From contig NZ_AEJC01000113.1 of the NCBI RefSeq assembly GCF_000317595.1, positions 1-48,169 on the forward strand: DNA of 48,169 nucleotides, written 5' to 3'. The notes beneath the pieces were generated by a model. The model worked only from the letters and a program-made list of their open reading frames with translations. It was not told where the DNA came from and searched no databases. Position numbers and translations under genes: made by a program. Shown in pieces: positions 7,290 to 15,608 of this stretch. Position 1 is the stretch's first letter; every line of letters starts with the position of its first letter. This DNA comes from Streptomyces ipomoeae 91-03. Its GTDB lineage: Bacteria; Actinomycetota; Actinomycetes; Streptomycetales; Streptomycetaceae.

Positions 7290-8057
7290 ATGACCGAGCC
7301 CGTCATCTCGCTGCGCGGCGTCCGCGCCGAACTGGGCTCGCGCACCGTCCTGCGCGGCATCGACCTCACCGTGCGCCACGGTGAGGTCGTCGCGCTGCTC
7401 GGCGCCAACGGCTCCGGCAAGTCCACGGCCGTCCGCACGGTGATCGGCCAGGTGCCGGCCGTCGCCGGCGACATCGAACTGTTCGACACCCCCCGGCACC
7501 GCTTCCGCGACTGGCGGCGCGTGGGCTACGTACCGCAGCGCACGACGGCCGCGGGCGGCGTCCCGGCGACGGTCACCGAGGTGGTGGCCTCGGGCCGGCT
7601 CTCCCGCACCCGCTTCGGCATCCTGCGCAAGGCGGACCACGAGGCGATCCGCCGGGCCATCGACCTCGTGGGCCTCACCGACCGCGCCAAGGACTCGGTG
7701 AACGCCCTCTCCGGCGGCCAGCACCAGCGCGTCCTTATCGCCCGCGCCCTCGCCTGCGAACCCGAACTGCTGATCATGGACGAGCCGATGGCGGGCGTCG
7801 ACCTGGCCAGCCAGGAGGTGCTGGCCGAGACACTGCGCGGGCAGGTCGAGCGCGGTACGACGATCCTGCTGGTCCTGCACGAACTGGGCCCGCTGGAGCC
7901 CTTGATCGACCGCGCGGTGGTGCTCCGCGACGGCTGCGTCGCGCACGACGGGCCGCCCCCGAAGGCCGTCGGCCAGCACGCCCTGCCCGGCCACGACCAC
8001 GTCCACCCGCACGCGGCCCCGGGCACCGAGCCCGTCCGCACCGGTCTGCTGAGCTGA
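7290..8057 (+). CDS. znuC: Zinc ABC transporter ATP-binding protein
   Basis: This 255-residue ABC ATPase has Walker A GANGSGKST, signature LSGGQHQRV and Walker B LLIMDEP. It powers zinc uptake with the permease that follows 13 bases downstream. The start at 7290 has GGAGG eight bases upstream; an ATG at 7275 overlaps that site and was rejected. The C-terminal tail has several histidines (GQHALPGHDHVHPH), which is common in zinc-handling ATPases of this group and may sense or buffer metal. Confidence 0.93.
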   Translation: MTEPVISLRGVRAELGSRTVLRGIDLTVRHGEVVALLGANGSGKSTAVRTVIGQVPAVAGDIELFDTPRHRFRDWRRVGYVPQRTTAAGGVPATVTEVVASGRLSRTRFGILRKADHEAIRRAIDLVGLTDRAKDSVNALSGGQHQRVLIARALACEPELLIMDEPMAGVDLASQEVLAETLRGQVERGTTILLVLHELGPLEPLIDRAVVLRDGCVAHDGPPPKAVGQHALPGHDHVHPHAAPGTEPVRTGLLS

Positions 8058-8070
8058 GAAGGCGATCACG

Positions 8071-9015
8071 ATGGAATTCCTGAACTACGCCTTCATGCAG
8101 CGGGCCCTGCTCGCCGCCGTCCTCGTCGGCATCACCGCCCCCGCGATCGGCATCTACCTCGTCCAGCGCCGCCAGGCCCTCATGGGCGACGGCATCGGCC
8201 ATGTCGCCATGACCGGCGTCGGCCTCGGCTTCATGCTCTCCTGGTCGCCGGTGTGGATGGCGACGCTGGTGTCCGTACTGGGCGCGGTCCTGATGGAGCT
8301 GATCCGCTGGTACGGCAAGACGCGCGGCGACATCGCGCTCGCCATGCTCTTCTACGGCGGCATGGCGGGCGGTGTGATGCTCATCAACCTCGCGCCCGGC
8401 GGCACCAACGCCAACCTGATGTCCTTCCTCTTCGGCTCGCTGTCGACCGTGTCGCAGGAGGACATCACCGCGATCTGCGTCCTCGCCGCGTTCGTGATCG
8501 TGATGACGCTGGCGCTGCGCCGACAGCTGTTCGCGGTGAGCCAGGACGAGGAGTTCGCGCGGGTCACCGGGCTGCCGGTACGCGCGCTGAACCTGCTGAC
8601 GGCGGTCACGGCGGCCGTGACCGTGACGGTCGCCATGCGCGTCGTCGGACTGCTGCTGGTGTCCGCGCTGATGGTGGTGCCGGTGGCGGCGGCACAGCAA
8701 CTGACCCGCGGTTTCGCGGCGACCTTCGCGATCGCCGTGGCCATCGGCGTGTCCGTGACCATCGGCGGCACGATCACCTCGTACTACGAGGACGTACCGC
8801 CCGGCGCGACGATCGTGCTGCTCGCCATCGCCGCGTTCATGGTGTTGACGGCGTTGGCTTCGCCGCTGGCCAGGCGCCGTGCGAGGGCGCTGGAGGCGGT
8901 GTCCGGCGACCCGACGGAGTGCGTGATCCCGGAAGCCGGCGCGCCCAGGGTGGACGCCGGGGCGGAGGAGAGGGTTCCGGCCAGCCGGGGTTCCTCCGAC
9001 GGGGTCGGCGTCTGA
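8071..9015 (+). CDS. znuB: Zinc ABC transporter permease
   Basis: This 314-residue permease of the ABC-3 (ZnuB/MntB) family has about eight to nine hydrophobic segments. The characteristic LVQRRQALMGDGIGHVAMTGVGLG stretch near residue 30 is the conserved ABC-3 signature, and a further conserved acidic loop (SQDEEFARVTGLPV) couples to the ATPase. The C-terminal 50 residues are hydrophilic and variable. It lies between the ATPase and zur, in one operon. Confidence 0.92.
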   Translation: MEFLNYAFMQRALLAAVLVGITAPAIGIYLVQRRQALMGDGIGHVAMTGVGLGFMLSWSPVWMATLVSVLGAVLMELIRWYGKTRGDIALAMLFYGGMAGGVMLINLAPGGTNANLMSFLFGSLSTVSQEDITAICVLAAFVIVMTLALRRQLFAVSQDEEFARVTGLPVRALNLLTAVTAAVTVTVAMRVVGLLLVSALMVVPVAAAQQLTRGFAATFAIAVAIGVSVTIGGTITSYYEDVPPGATIVLLAIAAFMVLTALASPLARRRARALEAVSGDPTECVIPEAGAPRVDAGAEERVPASRGSSDGVGV

Positions 9016-9073
9016 CTCGGGTCTGGCCGGGCTGGCACAATGGCCCGGCAAGACCGCGACGTGAGGAGGCAAG

Positions 9074-9490
9074 GTGACGACCGCCGGACCCGTAAGAGGT
9101 CGTTCCACTCGGCAGCGGGCAGCCGTGGCTGCGGCCCTCGACGAGGTCGACGAGTTCCGCAGCGCGCAGGAGCTCCACGACATGCTCAAGCACCGAGGCG
9201 ACTCCGTCGGGCTCACCACGGTGTACCGCACGTTGCAGTCCCTTGCCGACGCCGGTGAAGTCGATGTGCTGCGCACCTCCGACGGCGAGTCCGTGTACCG
9301 GCGGTGCTCCACCGGAGAGCACCACCACCACCTGGTGTGCCGGGTGTGCGGCAAGGCCGTCGAGGTCGAGGGACCGGCGGTGGAGAAGTGGGCCGACGCG
9401 ATCGCGGCGGAGCACGGCTATGTGAACGTGGCGCACACGGTGGAGATCTTCGGTACGTGCGCGGACTGCGCGAACGCCTCCGGCGACTGA
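9074..9490 (+). CDS. zur: Zinc uptake regulator Zur (Fur family)
   Basis: This 138-residue Fur-family repressor has an N-terminal winged helix (GLTTVYRTLQSLADAGEVD) and a C-terminal dimerisation domain. The HHHH-x2-V-C-x2-C motif (EHHHHLVCRVCGK) and the C-terminal CADC form the structural zinc site. Its position as the last gene of a zinc uptake operon marks it as Zur rather than Fur or Nur. The start is GTG at 9074 behind GAGGAGG. With zinc bound it should repress the site upstream of znuA, so the operon is probably autoregulated. Confidence 0.93.
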   Translation: MTTAGPVRGRSTRQRAAVAAALDEVDEFRSAQELHDMLKHRGDSVGLTTVYRTLQSLADAGEVDVLRTSDGESVYRRCSTGEHHHHLVCRVCGKAVEVEGPAVEKWADAIAAEHGYVNVAHTVEIFGTCADCANASGD

Positions 9491-9495
9491 GCGGG

Positions 9496-9578
9496 GGTTG
9501 CTCGCGCCCACGCGGCGGAGCCGCAAATCGACACAGCCCCGCGCCCCTGAAGGGGCGCGGGGAACTGCGCGAGCAACC
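9496..9578. repeat. Interspersed stem-loop repeat, copy 2 (complete, MITE-like)
   Basis: This is the best-preserved copy. It is bounded by perfect 12-bp inverted repeats, GGTTGCTCGCGC (9496-9507) and GCGCGAGCAACC (9567-9578). Inside is an 11-bp perfect hairpin (9537-9547 with 9552-9562, loop TGAA). It lies between the convergent zur and uppS genes and could end both transcripts. Confidence 0.75.
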
Positions 9579-9602
9579 ACACACAAGGGGGGCTTCCGGA
9601 GG

Positions 9603-10439
9603 TCAGGGCTTCTGGTGGCCCTCCATGGCCAGGAGTTCCTCATTGGGGATGGCGCCGCCGAAGCGGCGGTCGCGGGAGGCGAACTCCACACACGCCCGCC
9701 ACAGGTCCCGCCGATCGAAGTCCGGCCACAGCACGTCCTGGAACACCATCTCGGCGTAGGCACTCTGCCAGAGCAGATAGTTGGACGTGCGCTGCTCACC
9801 ACTGGGGCGCAGAAACAGGTCGACGTCCGGCATGTCGGGGTAGTAGAGGTACTTCGCGAACGTCTTCTCATTGACCTTGGACGGGTCGAGCCGTCCGGCA
9901 CGGATGTCCTCGGCCAGTGCCTGCGCCGCGTCGGCGATCTCGGCACGACCCCCGTAGTTCATGCAGAAGTACAGGGTGAGCCGGTCGTTGCCCTTGGTCT
10001 GCTCCTGGGCGACCTGGAGCTCCTTGGCGACCGACTTCCACAGCTTGGGCATCCGGCCCACCCAGCGCACCCGGATGCCGAGCTCGTCGAGCTGGTCACG
10101 GGTCTTGCGGATGAAGTCGCGGTTGAAGTTCATCAGGAAGCGGACCTCGTCGGGTGAACGCTTCCAGTTCTCGGTGGAGAAGGCGTAGAGGGAGATGTTG
10201 CGGACGCCGATCTCCACGGCGCCCTGGAGGACGTCGAGGACGCGCTCGGCGCCGACCTTGTGGCCCTCGGTGCGGGGCAGACCGCGCTCCTTGGCCCAGC
10301 GGCCGTTGCCGTCCATGACGATCGCCACGTGTTCGGGGACCAGTTCGCCGGGGAGCTTGGGCGCGCGGGCGCCGGACGGGTGCGGCGTCGGCGTGCTGTA
10401 CTCGCGGCGCTGGCGTCCCAGGATCCCGCGTACCACCAT
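9603..10439 (-). CDS. uppS: Isoprenyl transferase (undecaprenyl diphosphate synthase family)
   Basis: This 278-residue cis-prenyltransferase adds isoprene units from isopentenyl diphosphate to an allylic primer, giving the polyprenyl carrier for cell-wall synthesis. The catalytic Asp is in IVMDGNGRWAKERG, near residue 43. Further hallmarks are LYAFSTENWKRS and the C-terminal DLFLRPSGEQRTSNYLLWQ and FGGAIPNEE. An N-terminal extension of about 35 residues is common in actinobacteria. It lies 112 bases after recO on the same strand and is probably co-transcribed with it. Actinobacteria often have two or more homologs, so product length (C50 or shorter) cannot be told. Confidence 0.93.
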   Translation of the reverse strand: MVVRGILGRQRREYSTPTPHPSGARAPKLPGELVPEHVAIVMDGNGRWAKERGLPRTEGHKVGAERVLDVLQGAVEIGVRNISLYAFSTENWKRSPDEVRFLMNFNRDFIRKTRDQLDELGIRVRWVGRMPKLWKSVAKELQVAQEQTKGNDRLTLYFCMNYGGRAEIADAAQALAEDIRAGRLDPSKVNEKTFAKYLYYPDMPDVDLFLRPSGEQRTSNYLLWQSAYAEMVFQDVLWPDFDRRDLWRACVEFASRDRRFGGAIPNEELLAMEGHQKP

Positions 10440-10524
10440 GTGCTTCTCGTCTCCTCGCTGAGCAGCGCGCCCGGGCGGTGCGCCTGCCGGCCGGTGCTCC
10501 CGGCCTGTCGTCCTGCTTGTCCGC

Positions 10525-10566
10525 TTACTTCTCTACTTGCTTCTCTACGTATTACTTCTCTACGTA
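10525..10566. repeat. Tandem duplication at the recO stop codon
   Basis: Three head-to-tail copies, of 12, 15 and 15 bases, of TTACTTCTCTACGTA (in minus sense TACGTAGAGAAGTAA, coding Tyr-Val-Glu-Lys-stop). The middle copy carries CAA in place of the stop. The recO stop is in the first copy read. Confidence 0.7.
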
Positions 10567-11298
10567 ACGCAGGGAGCGCAGCCCGCGCTCCAGATGCCAG
10601 TGCAGGTACGCGGAGACCAGTCCGCTCCCCTCCCTGACGTACCGCGGCTCGCACGCGTCCGCGGTCTCCCAGTCTCCCGTCAGCAGCGCGCCGAGGAGTT
10701 CCAGGGCCTGCGCAGAGGGTACGACGCTGCCGGGCACCCGGCAGTCCACGCAGACGGAGCCGCCGGCCGCGACCGAGAAGAACCGGTTCGGGCCGGGCAG
10801 GCCGCACTTGGCGCAGTCGCTGAAACTGGGGGCGTAGCCGTTGACGGCGAGCGAGCGGAGCAGGAAGGCGTCGAGAACGAGATGCGGCGCGTGCTCGCCG
10901 CGCGCGAGGGTGCGCAGCCCGCCGACGAGCAACAGGTACTGCTGCACGGCGGGCTCACCCTCGTGGTCGGTGAACCGCTCGGCCGTCTCCAGCATGGCCG
11001 TCCCGGCGGTGTAGCGGGCGTAGTCGCTGACGATGCCGCCGCCGTACGGAGCGATCGTCTCGCTCTGCGTGCACAGCGGCAGCCCCCGCCCGATCAGTTC
11101 GCCGCCCCGCGCGAAGAACTGCACGTCCACATGCGAGAAGGGTTCGAGCCGGGCGCCGAACTTGGACTTGGTCCGCCGCACACCACGGGCCACGGCCCGC
11201 ACCCGCCCATGCCCCCGGGTGAGCAGGGTGATGATCCGGTCCGCTTCTCCCAGCTTCTGGGTGCGCAGCACGATGCCGTCGTCGCGGAACAGGCTCAT
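10552..11298 (-). CDS. recO: DNA repair protein RecO
   Basis: This 248-residue RecO helps load RecA at single-strand gaps together with RecR and RecF. The N-terminal OB fold begins MSLFRDDGIVLRTQKLGEADRIITLLTR, a clear RecO signature. Four cysteines in CAKCG ... CVDC form the usual zinc site of the C-terminal helical domain. The start at 11298 was picked by match to the family. The last codons are part of a small tandem duplication. uppS follows on the same strand. Confidence 0.93.
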   Translation of the reverse strand: MSLFRDDGIVLRTQKLGEADRIITLLTRGHGRVRAVARGVRRTKSKFGARLEPFSHVDVQFFARGGELIGRGLPLCTQSETIAPYGGGIVSDYARYTAGTAMLETAERFTDHEGEPAVQQYLLLVGGLRTLARGEHAPHLVLDAFLLRSLAVNGYAPSFSDCAKCGLPGPNRFFSVAAGGSVCVDCRVPGSVVPSAQALELLGALLTGDWETADACEPRYVREGSGLVSAYLHWHLERGLRSLRYVEK

Positions 11299-11381
11299 GG
11301 GTTCATTCTCGCCTACGGCGGCCACCACCCGGACACCTTCGGGGGACCGGGCGCCTTCAAGGGCCGTCGCCGCGGACACCT

Positions 11382-11618
11382 TCAAGGGACCTCGCCGCGG
11401 CTGCGGGCGTTCTCGTACGCCGTGGCCGCGCGCAGCCGCTCTATCGTGGTCGCCGGTCGTACGGCCTCGGGGGCGCAGTCCCACTCCTTGCCCCCGCCGA
11501 CCGGTCTCAGCTGGATGTAGGGGCCGACGTGTCCCATGACCCGGCCGACCTTCCCGGTGCGGGTGTCGACCGCGTACGTTCCGACCGCCGGCCGCTTCCC
11601 GTTTCCGTTGCCGCTCAT
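11382..11618 (-). CDS. Small conserved protein, GPYxQLRPxGGGxEWD family
   Basis: This 78-residue protein is of unknown function. Its core GKVGRVMGHVGPYIQLRPVG and C-terminal NARSRG are shared with the protein at 32664-32894 in this window, so the two are paralogs. The fold is probably a small beta barrel, inferred from alternating hydrophobic residues around GRVMGHVGPYIQLRP, which resemble SH3-like segments. The start at 11618 matches the paralog's length; a longer Gly/Arg-rich version from 11738 is possible. It lies upstream of recO on the same strand, 83 bases away. Confidence 0.6.
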   Translation of the reverse strand: MSGNGNGKRPAVGTYAVDTRTGKVGRVMGHVGPYIQLRPVGGGKEWDCAPEAVRPATTIERLRAATAYENARSRGEVP

Positions 11619-12073
11619 CGCGGGGCCGCCACCGCGATTCCGGCCCCCGCGACCGCCCGCCGCGGTTCCGCCGCCGTTTCCTGCACCGCTTCCTCCGCCT
11701 CTTCGGCGCACCGCGCCGAGTCCCGTCCCCCGAGCCATCTCCAACTGACCCCACGGTGCTCCCCCCGCCCACCGAATTTCACGCTTCGCATCTCCTCGGT
11801 GACCTTCTGTGCCTAGACTCGGCAGGAGTCTGTCCTGTCCGGGCGCGGGAGCGCACTCGGCGGCCATTACCGGCGGGATGGCCGCACGAAATCCTCACAG
11901 ATGCCCCACAGCAGGTTCCGAAATCTCCGCGCGGCGCACTTAGAATGCCCTCCGGTTCCCCCGTTTTCCGGCAACTCTCCGGCGCATCACGCGCCCTGGG
12001 AAACCACTCGGCGTGCATGAGCGTCGAACGTTGCGTGAGCAACCGCTGTCCCAGCGGTCCGACGGCACGGAAG
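11619..12073. other. Intergenic region between divergent genes, no gene seen
   Basis: About 455 bases separate the small minus-strand gene from the AfsR-like regulator. The left part keeps open frames in several phases because of Gly/Arg-type repeats of G and C, but these look non-coding. Promoters for both genes should be here. No clear -10/-35 pair, operator or repeat was recognised. Confidence 0.4.
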
Positions 12074-15000
12074 ATGGGTCCCGTGGAGCTGGAATTCCGA
12101 CTGCTCGGTCCGGTCGAGGCGTGGCACGCGGGCAGACCTGTGCGGCTGGGCGGGCCGAAGCCGAGGGCGTTGCTGGCCGTGCTGCTGCTGCGGGCCGGGC
12201 AGGTGGTGCCCGCGGATGCGCTGGTGGACGTCATCTGGGGGGACGACCCCCCGGACACCGCGCGGGCCCTCGTGCAGACCTATGTGTCGGCGCTGCGGCG
12301 GGCCCTGCCCGACGAGGCCGCGGAGGCGATCGAGACCCGGCCGCCGGGGTATCTGATGCGGCCCGGGGTCGGACGGGTCGACCTGGCCGAGTTCGAGAGG
12401 CTGACGGCACAGGGGCGCCAGGCCGCCGCGGCCGGGGATCACGACGGCGCCGCCCGGCTGCTGCGCGCGGCGCTGGAGCTGTGGCGCGGCCCCGCGCTCG
12501 GCGGCGTCGGGGAGGCCCTGCGGGGTGAGGCCGTACGGCTGGAGGAGGCCCGGCAGGCGGCCCTGGAGGAGCGTCTGGCCGCCGAGTTGGAGGCCGGCGG
12601 CCGGGAGGCGGAGCTGGTCACCGAGCTCACCGCGCTGGTCGGCGCGCATCCGACGCGGGAGCGGCTGCGCGGGCAACTGATGCTCGGGCTCTACCGGTTG
12701 GGGCGGCAGGCGGACGCGCTGGCCGTGTACGCCGAGGGGCGGGCCGTGCTCGCCGAGGAACTGGGCCTCGATCCGGGACCGGAACTGAACCGCCTGTACG
12801 AGGCCATCCTGCGCGCCGATCCCACCCTGCTGGCATCCGCCGCCGCTCCCGCGCCCCGGGACAAGGCCGGCGTTCCGCGAACCGTGTCCCTGCTCCCGCC
12901 CGCCATCGGGGACTTCACCGGGCGGGAGGAGGAACTGGCCGCTGTCGTCGCCGGGTTGACCGGCGAACGGGAGGCGATGCCCGTCGTGGTGGTGTCGGGG
13001 ACCGCCGGGGTCGGGAAGTCCGCGCTCGCCGTGCAGGCCGCGCACCGGCTGGCGGGCGAGTATCCCGACGGCCAGCTCTACGCCGAACTGCACGGCTTCA
13101 GCGAGCCCGTACCGCCCGCCGAGGTACTGGGCCGGCTGCTGCGGGCGCTCGGCGCGGACCCGCCGGAGGACACGGCCGAGCGCGGCGATCTGTTCCGGAG
13201 CCTGGTCGCCGGGCGGCGGATTCTGCTGGTCCTGGACGACGCGGGCGGCGAGGCGCAGATACGGCCCCTGCTGCCGGGCAGCGCCACCTGCGGGGTGCTG
13301 GTCACCTCGCGGGCCCGGCTCGGCGGCCTGGTCGGGGCCCGTCGTACCGACCTCGACGTCCTGGACCACGTACGGGGACTGGAGCTGCTGACCAGGGTCA
13401 CGGGGCCGGAGCGGACCCCGGACGATCCGCGCGAGGTGGCCGCCGCGCGGCGGATCGTCCAGCTGTGCGGCGGACTGCCGCTGGCCCTGCGCATCGCGGG
13501 CGCGCGCCTCGCGACCCGGCGGCACTGGACGCCCAGCGTCCTCGCCGAGCGCCTGGCCGACGAGCACCGCCGTCTCGACGAGCTCGCCGTGGGCGACCTG
13601 GAGGTACGGGCGGGCCTCGGCCTCAGCTACCGGGCCCTGGACGAGTCCGCCCGCCGGGTACTGCGCCGCATCGCCACGCTCGGCTCCGCCGACGTCGCCG
13701 TCTGGACGGTGGCCGCCCTCGCCGACACCACCGAGGACGAGGCCGAGGAGATCCTGGAACGCCTCCTGGACGCCCAGCTGACCGACTGCCCCGGCACCGA
13801 CCAGGTGGGCCAGCCCCGCTACCGCCTGCACGACCTCGTACGCGTCTACGCGGCCGAGCGCGCGGAGACCGAGGACCCACCGGAGGACCGCACGGCGGCG
13901 GTGGGCCGCGCCTTGGCGGCGGGGCTGTGGCTGATGGACCGGGTGACGGAGGAGGCGCCGTCGGGTGCGGTGATTCTGCGGCAGGGCTTCGACAGGGAAC
14001 ATCGCGAAGGGCCGGCGCATCGCCATGGGCCCGGGGCAGCCGCGCCCCTGAAGGGGCGCGGGGCCGATACAGGTGCGACTCCGCCGCGTGGGCGCGATCA
14101 ACCACAACCGACCGACAGCCGCGAACCAGCCGAATCCCCCACCCCGGTAGGCGAACGAACAACCCACCGCGCCCTCTCAGACCCCTTCTCCTGGTTCGAC
14201 ACGGAAGCGGACACCCTCACCTCGGCGGTGGAGCGAGCCGCAGCCATGGGCCTCCACACCCTCGCCTGCGAGGCCGCCGCCGCGCTGTGCTCCTCCTCGT
14301 TCGCCATAAAGAACCGTTTCGACGCCTGGTGGCGCAGCCACGACGCCGCGCTGGCCGCCGCCCGCCGCGCGGAGGACCGCTCGGGCGAGGCCCTGCTGAT
14401 CATCGGCCTGGGTCAACTCCGTTACGAGCAGGACCGCATAGCCGAGGCCCAGGAGTACTTCCGTACGGCGGAGCGGATCTGCACGGAACTCGGCGATGTA
14501 CGCGGCCGTTCCGCCGCGCTCGCCGGACTCGGCAGCGCCTGCCGCGAGGTGGGTGAACTGCGCGCCGCCGAGCGGGCGTTGGCCGAGGCCGCCGAGGGCT
14601 TCCGGCAGGTCGGCGACGACACCGGGATCGGGGTGGCCTGCCGGTACGGCGGCTCCGTACGCCTGGAACTCGGCGACCAGGAAGGGGCGTTGCCCCTGCT
14701 CGACGAGTCGCTGGCGGCGTACCGGCGGCTCGGCAGCCGGCGCGGCGAGGCGCTGGCGCTGCGCACGCTCAGCATGGTGCACCGTTCCCTCGGCGCGTAC
14801 GAGGAGGCCGCGCGCACGGCCGAGCAGGCGCTGGAGATCCTGCGCTCCCTCGGCGACCCGCACATGGCGGCGTACGCCCTGCGGGCCCGGGCCAAGGCCC
14901 GGCTGCGGCTCGGGTACACGCGGGAGGCGGAGAAGGAGCTGCGCGAGATCCTCGACGTCTGCCGGGTCCACGAGGACCGCTTCGGCGAGGCCCTGACGTT

Positions 15001-15247
15001 GCGGACGCTCGGCGAGTGCGCGTTCGCCGAGGGCCGCCTGGCGGACGCGGACCGGCTCCTGACCGACTCCGCCGCCCTCTGGGGCGTCCTCGCCCTCCCC
15101 CTCCCCCGCGCCCGAGCCCTGCGCAACCTCTCCGCCGTACGCGCCGCCCTCGGTGACGCGGAGGGCGCCGCGGCGCTGCGGGCGGAGGCCATGGAGGTGT
15201 TCACGGCGTGCGAGGCACGCGAACGGTACGAGCCGTGGCCTGACTGA
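12074..15247 (+). CDS. AfsR/SARP-type STAND regulator with TPR domain
   Basis: This is a regulator of about 1057 residues in AfsR order. The N-terminal OmpR-like winged helix is at 1-95 (EFRLLGPVEAWHAGRPVRLG). The bacterial transcriptional activation domain is at about 95-245. The NB-ARC NTPase has Walker A GTAGVGKSA near residue 308 and Walker B LLVLDDAG near 386. TPR-like helices run from about 700 to the end. Such proteins activate secondary metabolism or other clusters after NTP-dependent oligomerisation. The start is uncertain: ATG 12074 and GTG 12083 are close, with weak ribosome sites. Residues about 650-680 are encoded by an interspersed stem-loop repeat inserted in frame between the NTPase and TPR parts. 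Confidence 0.85.
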   Translation: MGPVELEFRLLGPVEAWHAGRPVRLGGPKPRALLAVLLLRAGQVVPADALVDVIWGDDPPDTARALVQTYVSALRRALPDEAAEAIETRPPGYLMRPGVGRVDLAEFERLTAQGRQAAAAGDHDGAARLLRAALELWRGPALGGVGEALRGEAVRLEEARQAALEERLAAELEAGGREAELVTELTALVGAHPTRERLRGQLMLGLYRLGRQADALAVYAEGRAVLAEELGLDPGPELNRLYEAILRADPTLLASAAAPAPRDKAGVPRTVSLLPPAIGDFTGREEELAAVVAGLTGEREAMPVVVVSGTAGVGKSALAVQAAHRLAGEYPDGQLYAELHGFSEPVPPAEVLGRLLRALGADPPEDTAERGDLFRSLVAGRRILLVLDDAGGEAQIRPLLPGSATCGVLVTSRARLGGLVGARRTDLDVLDHVRGLELLTRVTGPERTPDDPREVAAARRIVQLCGGLPLALRIAGARLATRRHWTPSVLAERLADEHRRLDELAVGDLEVRAGLGLSYRALDESARRVLRRIATLGSADVAVWTVAALADTTEDEAEEILERLLDAQLTDCPGTDQVGQPRYRLHDLVRVYAAERAETEDPPEDRTAAVGRALAAGLWLMDRVTEEAPSGAVILRQGFDREHREGPAHRHGPGAAAPLKGRGADTGATPPRGRDQPQPTDSREPAESPTPVGERTTHRALSDPFSWFDTEADTLTSAVERAAAMGLHTLACEAAAALCSSSFAIKNRFDAWWRSHDAALAAARRAEDRSGEALLIIGLGQLRYEQDRIAEAQEYFRTAERICTELGDVRGRSAALAGLGSACREVGELRAAERALAEAAEGFRQVGDDTGIGVACRYGGSVRLELGDQEGALPLLDESLAAYRRLGSRRGEALALRTLSMVHRSLGAYEEAARTAEQALEILRSLGDPHMAAYALRARAKARLRLGYTREAEKELREILDVCRVHEDRFGEALTLRTLGECAFAEGRLADADRLLTDSAALWGVLALPLPRARALRNLSAVRAALGDAEGAAALRAEAMEVFTACEARERYEPWPD
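14031..14105. repeat. Interspersed stem-loop repeat, copy 3, inside the AfsR-like gene
   Basis: The core hairpin CCGCGCCCC-TGAA-GGGGCGCGG (14040-14061) is followed by CTCCGCCGCGTGGGCGCGATC and AACCACAACC, the same order as in the other copies. The frame stays open through it, encoding a Gly/Ala/Pro/Arg-rich insert. Confidence 0.75.
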
Positions 15248-15608
15248 AACCCGCTTACGGCGGACTTGCAGAGAACTTCCAGCGGAGTGCGCCATTCTCG
15301 TTGTTCTCGGGGGAACAACGGATCGGCCGGGCGACCACCGCCCGGCCGGTCGGCCCACCGGAGCGCGCGGGGGACGGACCGGTGGGAACGTGACAACAGT
15401 GGGATCGGAACAGCAGGACGGGCCGGGCGGGTCGGGGGAACGCCCGGTGCCGGGCCACAGACCACCACTCAAGGGGGGAAGCCCCCGGGGAGGGACATCA
15501 GGGGATCAGGTCCCTCCCCGGGGTGCTGCCACGCACCCCGCAGCCCCACCTCTCTCGTATCTCTCGTACGAGTCACCCGTAACTCGTGGACCCTGTGGAA
15601 GACGACGC
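15248..15608. other. Intergenic region with two strong hairpins
   Basis: An 8-bp hairpin CGTTGTTC / GAACAACG (15299-15320) lies just behind the AfsR-like gene and may be its terminator, although no T run follows. A perfect 14-bp inverted repeat, CCCCGGGGAGGGAC with its complement (15483-15496 and 15510-15523), lies 86 bases upstream of the dipeptidase start. No coding sequence was recognised between them. Confidence 0.55.

Noticed and set aside
15248..15608. c-di-AMP (ydaO-type) riboswitch upstream of the dipeptidase gene
   Set aside because: Cell-wall enzyme genes of Streptomyces can carry this element, but the conserved core sequences could not be found; only simple hairpins are seen.
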